From assembly GCA_003133565.1 (NCBI GenBank), contig PKYB01000009.1, positions 1 to 64,000 of the forward strand: a DNA stretch of 64,000 bases. The letters are read 5' to 3'. Shown here piece by piece: positions 55,807 through 64,000 of this stretch. The notes under the pieces were generated by a model. That model was not told the DNA's origin. It made no database searches and was given only the letters and a program-made list of their open reading frames with translations. Source of the DNA: Solirubrobacterales bacterium. Lineage in GTDB: Bacteria; Actinomycetota; Thermoleophilia; Solirubrobacterales; Solirubrobacteraceae. Both the position numbers and the translations under genes were made by a program. Position 1 is the stretch's first letter. Each line of letters opens with the position of its first letter.

Positions 55807-56580
55807 TCAGCGCCGGGCGCCGCCGAATATCCGCAGCAGCGAGATGAACAGGTTGATGAAGTCGAGGTAGAGCATCAGCGCGCCGTAGATCGCGAACTTC
55901 TCGCCACCCGCGGCAACCGTCAACGGCTGGCCGCCACCGCGTCCGCGGAATCCGCCGCCAAAGCCGAAGCGGCCGCGACCGATGCGCATCTGCTTCAGGT
56001 TCTGGATGTCGTAGGCGGTCAGGCCGGAGAAGATGATCACGCCGGCGAAGCCGATCAACAGATTCAGTACGCCGCCGCCGGTGAAGATGAAGACAACGCT
56101 CGCCACGATGATCCCGATCAGCGCGCCGAACAGGATCGGGCCAAAGCGCGTGAGGTCAGACTTCGTCGTGTAGCCCCACAGCGCCATGCCAGCGAACACA
56201 CCGCAGGCGCCGCCGAACGCGCCGACGACGGACTTCGTCGTGTACACGTCGAGCAGGATCGAGAAGACGACGCCGGTCAGCGCGGCGTAGAGGAAGAAGA
56301 CCAGCGCGGCGACCTGCACGGAAACGCGCTGCGAGGCGACGATCGGGCGCAAGGCGATGACGAAGCCGAGCTGGGCGAAGAGCGCGACGTAGAACAGCGT
56401 CTGATGCGTGGAGAAGTAGTTCAGCGCGGCGTTGCTCTCGTGAAACCAGATCGCGACACCGGTGGTAAGTGCGAGCGCCAGGAACATCCAGGCGAACACC
56501 TGGCGAAGGAAGTCACGCTCGGCGAGCGCGTCGGTTCCAAATGCGGCGGTTGCGTCATACGTGGGCACGGCTGTGGTCAC
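55807..56580 (-). CDS. Bax inhibitor-1/YccA family membrane protein
   Basis: 257 aa with seven transmembrane helices. FLRQVFAWMFLALALTTGVAIWF, FIALRPIVASQRVSVQVAALVFFLYAALTGVVFS, GVIIFSGLTAYDIQNLKQM and the C-terminal YGALMLYLDFINLFISLLRIFGG are BI-1 signatures. A Gly/Arg-rich loop (GRGRFGFGGGFRGRGGGQ) is inserted before the last helix. RBS GAGGAAA before the GTG. Likely Ca2+/H+ leak or membrane quality-control role. Confidence 0.92.
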   Translation of the reverse strand: MTTAVPTYDATAAFGTDALAERDFLRQVFAWMFLALALTTGVAIWFHESNAALNYFSTHQTLFYVALFAQLGFVIALRPIVASQRVSVQVAALVFFLYAALTGVVFSILLDVYTTKSVVGAFGGACGVFAGMALWGYTTKSDLTRFGPILFGALIGIIVASVVFIFTGGGVLNLLIGFAGVIIFSGLTAYDIQNLKQMRIGRGRFGFGGGFRGRGGGQPLTVAAGGEKFAIYGALMLYLDFINLFISLLRIFGGARR

Positions 56581-56831
56581 TTTCCTCGGGGATTCCGGTC
56601 CTTATTAATCTAGCGTGTGACGGCGCCACGTCGCCACAACAAAGCCGATACGCGCTAGCCTGAAGGTCCGGCGGATTGCCTACTCGGCCATGGCACCTAG
56701 CGTGCTGAGCCGGGCAACGCACCGACTTCGGTGGGTGGCCTGTCCCGGTGGCCGGGAGTGTCACGCCAACCCAGGCAAGACACAAAGTCCTGGGACGTTG
56801 TAGTAGAGCGGCGATCTATGACCGGGCGGAA

Positions 56832-56856
56832 CCGGGCGAGCCCTAGGCTCGCCCGG
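56832..56856 (-). terminator. Terminator hairpin containing the MFS stop codon
   Basis: CCGGGCGAGCC-CTA-GGCTCGCCCGG, an 11-bp perfect stem whose 3-nt loop is exactly the complement of the MFS TAG stop. No U-run on the minus strand. Confidence 0.5.
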
Positions 56857-58108
56857 CCGCATTTTGGGGCGAGTTGGGCATGCTGACGACCGGGTGCTGG
56901 CGTCGTGGGCGCACGCTCAAGAAGACGACCAGTGCCGCGCTCGCCAACACAGCGCCGAAGAGGGGAGTGCTCGCGAGTCCGACCGTCGATAACGCTAGGC
57001 CGCCAAAGAGCGGCCCGCTCGCGATCCCCACATTGAACGAGGCCGAGTACCAGGCTGACGCGATATCGGTGCTGCGCGGCGCGGCCACGAGGACCCCGGT
57101 TTGCATCGCGATCACGAGGCCGCCAAAGCCGACGCTGTCCAGCGCCACGAAAATCACGGCCGCAGGGCCGTTTCCGCCGAACGCGTAGAGGCTCACGAGA
57201 GAGATTGCGAGGAGCGCGATCGGGGCGATCGTTGCCGCGCGTGGCCGCCGGCTGTAGAGAGCACCAACCGCCGTGATGCCGAGGGTGCCGGTGATTCCAG
57301 TGAACAGCAGGACCGGTGCGATGTCGTGCTGTGGCAGTCCGCTCACGCGGTGCAGGAAGGGGCTGATGAAGGTAAACGCGGTGAAGAACCCCGCGACGGC
57401 GAGGACCGCCGTAACCACGATCACGCGATAGCGCCGGGCGTCTGGATCGCTCCCGGCCGCGGCATGGCTATCGGAGGGTTTAGTGGTCGGGATGAGGAGC
57501 GCAACCGCGCCGAGACTCACGAGTCCAATCCCGGCGAGCACGACGAAAGAAATGCGCCAACCCGCTTGCTGGCCGATCCAGGTCCCTGCGGGGACGCCCA
57601 AAACGACTCCGACCGAGCTGCCGGCGAAGACGCCGGCGACCGCGCGAGCTCGCTCAGTCGGTTTGAATAGTCCCGCCGCCGTTACCGCTGCCACCGACCA
57701 GTACACGGCTTGTGACAGCGCCGTAATGGCTCGCGCCGCCACCAGCCAGCCGTAGCTCGGCGCCACTGCCGCCCCGAGCGTGCCGAGGACGAAGATGCCG
57801 AGCAAGCCGGAAAGCAGTAGCCGTCGCGGAATCCGATGTGTGAGATGCGTCAACGGCGCCGAGGCCAGTACGACGACACCGGCATAGACGGTGACCAGCA
57901 AGCCGGTGGCCGATAGCGACGAGTGGAGCCCCGCCGATATCTGAGGCAGGAGGCCAACAGGAAGGTTTTCGCCCGTGACAAAGCAAAACGCCGCCGTCCC
58001 TACAGCAGCCACCGCCAGGACCGCGGCGAACGGGCGCTGCGTGGACAGCAAATCGACGTCCGCGGAGCCCGCGGGCCGGTCGGGCTCACGGGGGCCAACC
58101 CCCTCCAC
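56843..58108 (-). CDS. MFS transporter (DHA1/AraJ-like)
   Basis: 421 aa, 12 hydrophobic helices. FVTGENLPVGLLPQISAGLHSSLSATGLLVTVYAG and HLTHRIPRRLLLSGLLGIFVLGTL (motif A-like) with VLGVPAGTWIGQQAGWR (motif C) are typical of drug/sugar-efflux DHA1 proteins. GTG start after GGGAGGT. The 262-bp gap between this gene and BI-1 has no supported ORF. Substrate unknown. Confidence 0.88.
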   Translation of the reverse strand: MEGVGPREPDRPAGSADVDLLSTQRPFAAVLAVAAVGTAAFCFVTGENLPVGLLPQISAGLHSSLSATGLLVTVYAGVVVLASAPLTHLTHRIPRRLLLSGLLGIFVLGTLGAAVAPSYGWLVAARAITALSQAVYWSVAAVTAAGLFKPTERARAVAGVFAGSSVGVVLGVPAGTWIGQQAGWRISFVVLAGIGLVSLGAVALLIPTTKPSDSHAAAGSDPDARRYRVIVVTAVLAVAGFFTAFTFISPFLHRVSGLPQHDIAPVLLFTGITGTLGITAVGALYSRRPRAATIAPIALLAISLVSLYAFGGNGPAAVIFVALDSVGFGGLVIAMQTGVLVAAPRSTDIASAWYSASFNVGIASGPLFGGLALSTVGLASTPLFGAVLASAALVVFLSVRPRRQHPVVSMPNSPQNAAGRA

Positions 58109-58145
58109 GCATACCTCCCGCTAGCTGACCTCGCAATCTAGTCGC

Positions 58146-58964
58146 TTGACCCGCGAAAACAGGGTAGGCCCGACGGTGCGGATCGTTAATGTGCGTTGGG
58201 TGAGCGACTACCCGCAGCGCATTGTCCCTGTCAACCACATCGAGCCGGTGCCGCGGCGGGTGCGCGCCTTTTTGGGTGGGGCGGCTGTGCTCGACACAAC
58301 CCACGCTCTGTATGTCTGGGAGTCGCCGCATTTTCCTCAGTACTACATTCCGCTCGGCGACGTGAACTCGGCGGTACTTGTCGACGAGGGGCACGTCGAG
58401 CATCTACTCCGTGGCACAGCACAACGACACGGTTTGCGCGTCGGCGAAGCAACTAGGCCAGGCGCTGCCCACGTCTACGGCACCGACGCATTGGCCGGGC
58501 TGGCCGGCACCGTGCGCTTTGAATGGCACGCCCTCGAAGCCTGGTTCGAGGAAGACGAGGAGATCTTTGTACATCCGCGCGACCCCTACGTTCGGGTGGA
58601 CGCGCTGCGGTCCAATCGCACCATTCGCGTCGAATTGGAGGGCGTTCTCCTCGCGGAATCCTCCTCTCCGGTCATGGTCTTTGAGACCGGGTTACCGACC
58701 CGCTACTACCTCGACCGCACCACTGTCGACTTTGACCATTTGGTCCATACCGAGACGGTCACTTCGTGCCCATACAAAGGTACGACCAACGAGTACTGGT
58801 CGGCCCACATCGGCGATGAAATACACCAGGACATCGCCTGGTCCTATCGCTTTCCGACCGGCGCCCTGCTGCCGATCGCGGGTCTGATCGCGTTCTACAA
58901 CGAGAAGGTCGACCTGACGTTGGACGGCGTGGCGCTCGAGCGGCCCCCGATCAAGTCAAAGTAA
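58146..58964 (+). CDS. DUF427 domain protein (two copies)
   Basis: 272 aa. Two DUF427 repeats: the first (VRAFLGGAAVLDTTHALYVWESPHFPQYYIPLGDV) and the second (RVELEGVLLAESSSPVMVFETGLPTRYYLDRTTVDFDHLVHTETVTSCPYKGTTNEYWSA), with the signature CPYKGTxxYW. The start is TTG 58146 or a later GTG (58176). Enzymatic role unknown. Divergent from the MFS gene. Confidence 0.87.
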   Translation: MTRENRVGPTVRIVNVRWVSDYPQRIVPVNHIEPVPRRVRAFLGGAAVLDTTHALYVWESPHFPQYYIPLGDVNSAVLVDEGHVEHLLRGTAQRHGLRVGEATRPGAAHVYGTDALAGLAGTVRFEWHALEAWFEEDEEIFVHPRDPYVRVDALRSNRTIRVELEGVLLAESSSPVMVFETGLPTRYYLDRTTVDFDHLVHTETVTSCPYKGTTNEYWSAHIGDEIHQDIAWSYRFPTGALLPIAGLIAFYNEKVDLTLDGVALERPPIKSK

Positions 58965-59052
58965 GCCCGGTTTCGGTTACATAATCCGCGACCGGGGGGT
59001 GGGCCTGGAAATCGCGGAGCCAATCTCTTTCTCGCTGCATGCGTGGCGCTGC

Positions 59053-59703
59053 TCACAGTCCGCCTGGCAACGCGCCGTGCAGCTTGGTGCACGTCCGATT
59101 CGCGCGCAGGAAGATCGGCGAGTTGGGGTCGAGGTCGCTGCCAGGGCGCCAGTTGAGCTCCAAACCGGCGCTCGTCGGGTCGGGGAAGTCGAGCACGCCA
59201 TGGCTGCGCATGCACTGCGCGTAGACGACCGCCTGTTTGAGGAACAGCTGCTGCTGGGCGAGGCTGGCCGTGGCGTTGGTCAGGTCCTTATTGCACCTCT
59301 CCTGCGCGGCCATGATCTCGGACGAGCCCGGGACGATCCCGACGAATGCTCCCTGCGAGTTCGGATCGGGGAAGTTGGGGTCGCCGTTCACGCGCGCGCA
59401 CTGCGCGAACTTGAGCAGCTGTGCGTTGCTGTAGGAGCGTCCTGTTGCGCTTATCTCCTTAACCGAAGCGCCGGCCACCAGCGAAGTCGAGCTCGGCGCG
59501 CCGCCGCCGGCAGGGGACGACCGCACGCCACTGTTCGAGCCGGAGCTGTTGACGGCCGAGCCGGAGTGCGACTTGCCGAGGCTGGCGACACCGGGCGAAC
59601 TACCGCCGCAGGCACCAAGCAACAGACCGACCGCGATCGCCGAGATCGCCGCCACGAGCCCACGCGCCCGCACGCGATGTATCACGGTCCTAATGGCTGA
59701 CAA
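59053..59703 (-). CDS. Putative lipoprotein with two AQCxR-FPDP repeats
   Basis: About 216 aa. Signal peptide with lipobox (AISAIAVGLLLGAC, Cys followed by GG), a Ser/Gly-rich linker, then two related motifs (LLKFAQCARVNGDPNFPDP and AVVYAQCMRSHGVLDFPDP). The pattern AQCMRsHGxxxFPDP is common in actinobacterial lipoproteins of unknown role. The track start is a TTG; a later GTG start is equally possible. Cell-surface location is likely. Confidence 0.72.
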   Translation of the reverse strand: MSAIRTVIHRVRARGLVAAISAIAVGLLLGACGGSSPGVASLGKSHSGSAVNSSGSNSGVRSSPAGGGAPSSTSLVAGASVKEISATGRSYSNAQLLKFAQCARVNGDPNFPDPNSQGAFVGIVPGSSEIMAAQERCNKDLTNATASLAQQQLFLKQAVVYAQCMRSHGVLDFPDPTSAGLELNWRPGSDLDPNSPIFLRANRTCTKLHGALPGGL

Positions 59704-60067
59704 CTGAGCCGGTTCCCTCTCTGACGGATCATAGAACGCCTCACAACGAGTCGTGGGTCGGCCTCACGCCGAGATCTCCGGCACGGTGACGCCAGGACGC
59801 CATGTCAGGGGGGACCCGAGCGTAAACGCTCACGAAGACAGCGGAGCGACGCCGAGCGGACCGCTCTGCAGCAGCACCTACCACTGGACCGCGCGCGCGT
59901 AACCTCCGCGGCGCCTGCGTGCGAGCGCGCCACCACAGTCGACCGAGCGGCCACCCGCGGCTGACCGGCCAGTTCAGTGTCCCCAACGCCTTCCTTCGGG
60001 CGCAAACGCCACAAACAAGCCCCTGATGCCGCGGCTACCGCTCCCTCGCGGCTGGCAACACTACATA

Positions 60068-60087
60068 AGATAGATTATCGAGCGTAA
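60068..60087 (+). repeat. 20-bp repeat copy A (GATAGATTATCGAGCGTAA)
   Basis: Matches copy B at 60482-60501 in 17 of 20 positions, same orientation, 414 bp apart. Both contain AGCGTA, the complement of the TACGCT -10 hexamer seen elsewhere in this window, so they could be minus-strand promoters. Confidence 0.45.
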
Positions 60088-60230
60088 TTGATCGTGAACG
60101 GGACGCCGAAGGAGCACTCCAAGGCGTACAGCCGGTTTCGGCGGGTTGTTGTCGGTACCCCGCCGGCACGAGGAGCATCCCGGCTCGACCAGCTGCGCTG
60201 GATGCGCGGCGTCTACGTACGAGTGCTGCC

Positions 60231-60377
60231 GTGGAGCGTGCCGTGTTACTGGTCATAGCCCTCTGGTATCCCTGCTGGCTGCCAGCAGCGTTCGGCGTTT
60301 TGTGGATCGCCGGCGTGACTAACATCAGCCTCCGGATTCGCCGCGAGCAGGGACACCACGCGAGACCCGGCTCGTAG
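60231..60377 (+). CDS. Candidate small membrane protein, very tentative
   Basis: GTG-started frame of 48 codons with a hydrophobic core (AVLLVIALWYPCWLPAAFGV then LWIAGV) and a basic end (SLRIRREQGHH). No RBS or homology could be confirmed; it could be a chance open frame in non-coding sequence. Confidence 0.2.
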   Translation: MERAVLLVIALWYPCWLPAAFGVLWIAGVTNISLRIRREQGHHARPGS

Positions 60378-60394
60378 CCTGCGCTCCAGGCCCA

Positions 60395-60444
60395 TCAAGA
60401 GGCGCCCTTCGGGCGCTGCGCGTCGCTGACGCGACGGCTCTTGA
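60395..60444. ncRNA. Three-way-junction inverted repeat (structured element)
   Basis: Outer arms TCAAGAG (60395-60401) and CTCTTGA (60438-60444) enclose two hairpins: GCGCCC-TTC-GGGCGC (60402-60416) and CGTCGC-TGAC-GCGACG (60421-60436). The pairing is symmetric, so either strand could fold. It may be a terminator for the NRPS (115 nt downstream of its stop), a small RNA or a mobile repeat. Confidence 0.4.
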
Positions 60445-60481
60445 CTAGCCCTCCGCTAAGGCGCAGTGCAGTTTCACCCGG

Positions 60482-60501
60482 TGATAGATAAACGAGCGTA
60501 A
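60482..60501 (+). repeat. 20-bp repeat copy B (GATAGATAAACGAGCGTAA)
   Basis: Second copy of the repeat at 60068-60087. It lies just beside the three-way-junction element; on the minus strand the contained TACGCT would fire toward that element. Confidence 0.45.
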
Positions 60502-60558
60502 CGGGAGCGACGTCAGGCGCACCTCAACGCACGCGATCTTCCCGGGTGGAAGGGAACG

Positions 60559-63500
60559 CTACGGCTGCGACCGCGTGTCGAGATTGTTCAGTTCGTCCGC
60601 TAGAGCGGTGGCCAGGTCATCGACGTCTGGTGCGGTAAACACCGACGCGTGGTTGCCCGGGATTGATCGTGTGCCGATCGGTCCAGCGACGTGTCGATTC
60701 CATCCGAGCTGCGGTCCGCCCATCAGGATCTCGCTGCGCGACGTGTGCAGGACGGTCACGGGCGCGGCCAGGCGCGATGGGCGGTAGCGACGCATGAGCT
60801 GCAGTGCTCCGGCCTGGTCCCACGGATCGTCGAAGCCGCGCGGCCAGGTCTGGAGAGGTCGCTGACCGCGCGTCAGCGCGAGCCCGAGTCGCAGCGCGTT
60901 GCGAACTAGATCGGCCTGTTCCCGCGCACGACGAGCCAACGACTCGCCTCTCACGGTGCGGTCGCGCGCCGCAATGCGCCCACGCCAGCGGAACCCTTCA
61001 GGCGCGACTGTATCGATCAGGATCACCAGCTCGACGCGCGCGCCTGCCGCAATCAGACTGAGCGCCATCTCGAACGCGACGAGGCCGCCGAGCGAGTGCC
61101 CGCCAAGTCGGTACGGGCCCTCCGGATCGCGTGCCCGGACAGCGACTAGGCATGCGGTCGCAATCTCCTGCACGCTGGAGTTGCGCCACGAGGGAACCGC
61201 GGGGTCGACTGCCTGCATGGCATAAACAGGCTGATCGGTGAGCACCGCCGGAAGCACGTTTCGCAGACCGATCACACCGCGCTGGTCCGTCAACACACAG
61301 ATCCATGGTGGCCTTGTACCGGTCGGCCGGAGCGGAATGAGCATGTTTGATGTCGGTACCAACTGCGCCGACTCGATCGCGGTGGCCTGATCCGCCAGGG
61401 TGGTCGACGTAAGCAGTGCACCGACCGACAGTTTCCGGCCGAAGCGATCCTCGACGGCGGCGAGCAGGTGCAGCGCGCTGAGCGAGTCTCCGCCGAGCGC
61501 AAAGAAATCGTCGTCGCCGGCAATTGGCGTCGCGATATCGAGTACCTCGCTCCAGAGCTCAGCGAGACTGCGCTGAGCAGCGTCGGTCACCACTCCCCCA
61601 TTCGCCTTCGCGGCGCCCGCACTGGGGTCCGGTAGAGCACGACGGTCGAGCTTCCCGTTCGGTGTGAGCGGGAGCGCGTCGAGGACGACGATCGCGCTTG
61701 GCAACAGGGCAGCTGGCAGCCGGCTTGCGAGCGTCTCATGGACCCGCGTCAGGTCAGGCGGCGTGCTTGAGGCGGAGACCACGTAGGCCACCAGCTTGCG
61801 CTCGCCGCCTTCGCCACGCACAACGACGGTCGCATCGGCAATCGAGTCCTGATCGGCCAGTGCCTGCGCCAGCTCGCCGGGCTCGATGCGCACGCCGCGG
61901 ATCTTCACTTGATCATCGAGTCTCCCGCGATATTCGAGCAAACCGTCCCGCGTCCAGCACGCCAGATCCCCGGTGCGATATACCCGCACAGGATCAGCCC
62001 CCGTAAATGTGAGCTCGGGGAAGCGCTCAGCCGTCAGCTCTACTCGCCCGAGATAGCCGCGCGCGAGACCGAAGCCAGCGAGCAGCAGCTCACCAGCGAC
62101 GCCCTCTGGAACAGGCCGAAGATGGCGGTCGACGATGTAGGCCTGTGTCCCAGGTAGTGGTCGTCCGATGTACGGGCGGCCCCCGGGCTCGCAGCGATGG
62201 GCTGTCGAGTACGTTGAGTCCTCGCTAGGACCGTAGAGGTTCCAGACGGCACGGATGCCCTGCTGGGCATAGAGCCGATCGATGAGCGCCGCTGGCAGTG
62301 CTTCGCCGCCCAGGCCGACGGTGTGCACAGACCGCGGCAGGTCGCGAACTCGCAGCAGCTCGCTCAGGGCGGACGGGATGGTGTTGACGAACGCGATCTC
62401 GTGACGGAAGTCAGGGTCGCTAAGCGCCAGGATGTCGTCAACGAGCACGATGCGTCCCCCGAGCGCCAGCGTCACGAGGATCTCGAACACGGAGAGGTCG
62501 AAGCTCAGCGAGGTGGACGCGAGCATCCCGTCCCGCTCATCGTCGGCAAACGTTGTCGCGGCCCACGCGACGAGCTGCGCTACCGAGCGATGCTCGACCA
62601 TCACCGCCTTTGGCGTTCCTGTCGAGCCCGATGTATAGATGAGGTGCGAGAGATCGTCAGGCGCCACGGACCGCGCTGGCGACGCCCCGGCGTTATTCGC
62701 GGGCCGGCCGTCGGCGATTAGAACGGCGCAGTGTTCGAGCGTCGGTAGCAGGCTCCGCGACCGCGCATCGGTGACCACGAGCTCGGCCCCGCTGTCGTCG
62801 AGCATGAAGGCCAGTCGTTCGGCTGGGTACCGCGGATCAAGCGGCAGATAAGCCGCGCCGGTACGTTGCACCGCTAGCAGCGCAACGACCATATCGGCCG
62901 TGCGCGCCATAGCGATGCCGACGATCGTGCCGCGGCCCGCACCGAGCTCCGTGAGGTCTGCTGCGAGCTGCTCCGCTCGCGCGCCGATTTCGCCATAGCT
63001 CAGGCGCTCGTCGCCGTGCTCGACTGCGATGCGCTCGGGATGGTCGAGGATCCGCTCGCGAACGAGGACGGGCACGAGCTCTCCGGCGGTGGGCGGGTGA
63101 GCGTCGCTTGTCTCGCCCGAGAGCGCTCGCCGCCGCTGCGGGCTGAGCTCGCAGACGGCCCCCACTGCCGCCTCCGGATCGGACACGCAAACGCGCACCA
63201 TCGCTTCGTAGCGGTCGATGATGCGGATGACCTCATCGACTGGAACGAGCGTCTCGTCGTAGAGCACGTTGACGCGGATCTCGGCATCGCCAAAGGCTTC
63301 GAGCGTCAGCGGAAAATCGAGCTGCTCGATCAGCCGAACGTCACGGCGCTCCCATGCTGGATCGAGGCCACGTAGCACGGCATTCATCGAGGCCGTCTCG
63401 TAGGAGAACAGCGTCTCGGCGATCGGCCGCGAGCGCGCGAGCGCGCTCCAGCGTCGCATCTCCGACAGCGGCGCATGTTCGAACTCGCGCACCGCAAGGT

Positions 63501-64000
63501 TGAATTCGCGAACCCGCGTCATCCACTGCCTCACTGTTTCGTCCGGCTGCAGACGCAGCCGGACCGGCGAGGTCACCATCAGTAGCCCGATGATGCCTTC
63601 GGTATCGAACGGTGGCGATCGACGTCCGGCACGCGTCGTCGCAAACAGCAGGTCGTCGCTGTCAGCCTCCTGCGCAAGGAGCAGTCCGTAGGCGCCTTGG
63701 AGGATGGTTGCTGGGGTGAGCTCGTACGCCGACGCCATGCTGCGCAGCGCGTTCGAGAGTTCCGCGTCGAGCAGTCGCGACATCATGCCGCCGCCGTGCT
63801 CGCTGGAATTCTTCGATCCGTCGGTCGGACGAGCGCCCGGCGCAGGCGTCGGCTCGTCGATCCCATCGAGGACCTCGCGCCAGAACGCCTCGGTCGCGGC
63901 ATCACTGCCGCGGCTCGCCGCCCACTCCGCAAACTGCTCGAACGATGTCGCCGCTTCTTCCTGTCCCGCGCGGCCGGATGGGTTCTCGCGGTAGATCTCG
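60559..64000 (-). CDS. Nonribosomal peptide synthetase, terminal C-A-PCP-TE module (5'-truncated)
   Basis: The frame stays open upstream of the track ATG to the window edge (EIYRENPSGRAGQEEAATSFEQFAEW...), so the gene begins beyond 64000. Order: end of a condensation domain; adenylation domain with A3 LIYTSGSTGTPKAVMVEH (near residue 385 of the track ORF), A5 NLYGPSEDSTYST, A7 YRTGDLACW, A8 GRLDDQVKIRGVRIEPGE, A10 NGKLDRR; carrier with FFALGGDSLSALHL near 765; thioesterase with GGHSLGG near 898. The hand-read pocket code D-L-F-N...L-T-Y-K is Ala-like. A terminal, product-releasing module. Confidence 0.93.
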   Translation of the reverse strand, partial: EIYRENPSGRAGQEEAATSFEQFAEWAASRGSDAATEAFWREVLDGIDEPTPAPGARPTDGSKNSSEHGGGMMSRLLDAELSNALRSMASAYELTPATILQGAYGLLLAQEADSDDLLFATTRAGRRSPPFDTEGIIGLLMVTSPVRLRLQPDETVRQWMTRVREFNLAVREFEHAPLSEMRRWSALARSRPIAETLFSYETASMNAVLRGLDPAWERRDVRLIEQLDFPLTLEAFGDAEIRVNVLYDETLVPVDEVIRIIDRYEAMVRVCVSDPEAAVGAVCELSPQRRRALSGETSDAHPPTAGELVPVLVRERILDHPERIAVEHGDERLSYGEIGARAEQLAADLTELGAGRGTIVGIAMARTADMVVALLAVQRTGAAYLPLDPRYPAERLAFMLDDSGAELVVTDARSRSLLPTLEHCAVLIADGRPANNAGASPARSVAPDDLSHLIYTSGSTGTPKAVMVEHRSVAQLVAWAATTFADDERDGMLASTSLSFDLSVFEILVTLALGGRIVLVDDILALSDPDFRHEIAFVNTIPSALSELLRVRDLPRSVHTVGLGGEALPAALIDRLYAQQGIRAVWNLYGPSEDSTYSTAHRCEPGGRPYIGRPLPGTQAYIVDRHLRPVPEGVAGELLLAGFGLARGYLGRVELTAERFPELTFTGADPVRVYRTGDLACWTRDGLLEYRGRLDDQVKIRGVRIEPGELAQALADQDSIADATVVVRGEGGERKLVAYVVSASSTPPDLTRVHETLASRLPAALLPSAIVVLDALPLTPNGKLDRRALPDPSAGAAKANGGVVTDAAQRSLAELWSEVLDIATPIAGDDDFFALGGDSLSALHLLAAVEDRFGRKLSVGALLTSTTLADQATAIESAQLVPTSNMLIPLRPTGTRPPWICVLTDQRGVIGLRNVLPAVLTDQPVYAMQAVDPAVPSWRNSSVQEIATACLVAVRARDPEGPYRLGGHSLGGLVAFEMALSLIAAGARVELVILIDTVAPEGFRWRGRIAARDRTVRGESLARRAREQADLVRNALRLGLALTRGQRPLQTWPRGFDDPWDQAGALQLMRRYRPSRLAAPVTVLHTSRSEILMGGPQLGWNRHVAGPIGTRSIPGNHASVFTAPDVDDLATALADELNNLDTRSQP

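Larger units (their letters stand above)
59704..60558. other. Long gene-poor region upstream of the lipoprotein and downstream of the NRPS
   Basis: About 855 bases with no gene I can support. The listed ORFs here are Arg/Ala-rich shadows. It contains two imperfect 20-bp repeats (60068-60087 and 60482-60501), a three-way-junction inverted repeat at 60395-60444, and a weak 48-codon candidate frame at 60231-60377, all given separately. The stretch near 60061-60100 is unusually AT-rich for this window. Confidence 0.5.

Noticed and set aside
59741-60325. Minus-strand ORFs (81, 69 and 96 aa) in the gene desert
   Set aside because: Arg/Ala/Pro-rich, no RBS, no recognisable motif.

Overview
The window is high-GC actinobacterial DNA. 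Several things point to the class Thermoleophilia (Solirubrobacterales-like): the housekeeping blocks dapB-dapA-rnj, ftsK-rodZ-cinA-thpR-recA-recX and miaB/miaA-dapF-dapL-hflX-dut; MurT/GatD for lipid II amidation; a PPOX-class (possibly F420-dependent) oxidoreductase; and Fd/FdR pairs. This placement is inferred from gene content and order, not from a search. Lysine/DAP synthesis appears to use the aminotransferase shortcut (DapL). Many genes have a TAnnnT hexamer 6-10 nt before the start codon, which suggests widespread leaderless transcription.

Layout. 1-4339: M16 peptidase (5' cut by the window edge), dapB, dapA and RNase J. 4397-13059: an accessory stretch with a membrane protein, a frameshifted small membrane protein, an MMPL exporter, a lactonase-like MBL hydrolase, small barrel/DUF4389 proteins, a methyltransferase, a GST pseudogene and an AI-2E-type permease. 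13060-15244: a two-component system. 15341-22538: ftsK, rodZ-like, cinA, thpR, recA, recX. 22606-23678: a Dabb protein and a patchy repeat-bearing intergenic region. 23679-30555: miaB, a divergent SDR/miaA pair, then dapF-dapL-hflX-dut, overlapping or tightly spaced. 30582-33384 (minus): murT, a methyltransferase and gatD with 4-nt overlaps. 33404-36706: small unknown proteins and typA. 36811-38246: ferredoxin reductase plus [3Fe-4S]-type ferredoxin.

38319-46953 is a complete but rearranged Kdp K+ system. An unlisted 27-aa membrane peptide and kdpF (both too short for the ORF track) lead kdpA-kdpC-kdpB. These are followed by a KdpD N-terminal half and a membrane-anchored Usp-like protein. The KdpD kinase half and KdpE sit convergently at the other end. 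47107-53172: small proteins, an epimerase/class III aminotransferase pair, lon with an HxlR-type regulator, and GroES. 53468-58964: zwf-galM, BI-1, MFS and DUF427. 59053-60558: a lipoprotein and a gene-poor stretch with a three-way-junction-like inverted repeat. 60559-64000: the terminal C-A-PCP-TE module of an NRPS, cut by the window end.

The most notable observations are: a DapF homologue in which both positions expected to hold the catalytic cysteines are serine; the methyltransferase inside murT-gatD; the split KdpD with a new micro-ORF at the head of the kdp operon and 11-bp direct repeats upstream of it; and two gene remnants whose frameshifts can be pinpointed.
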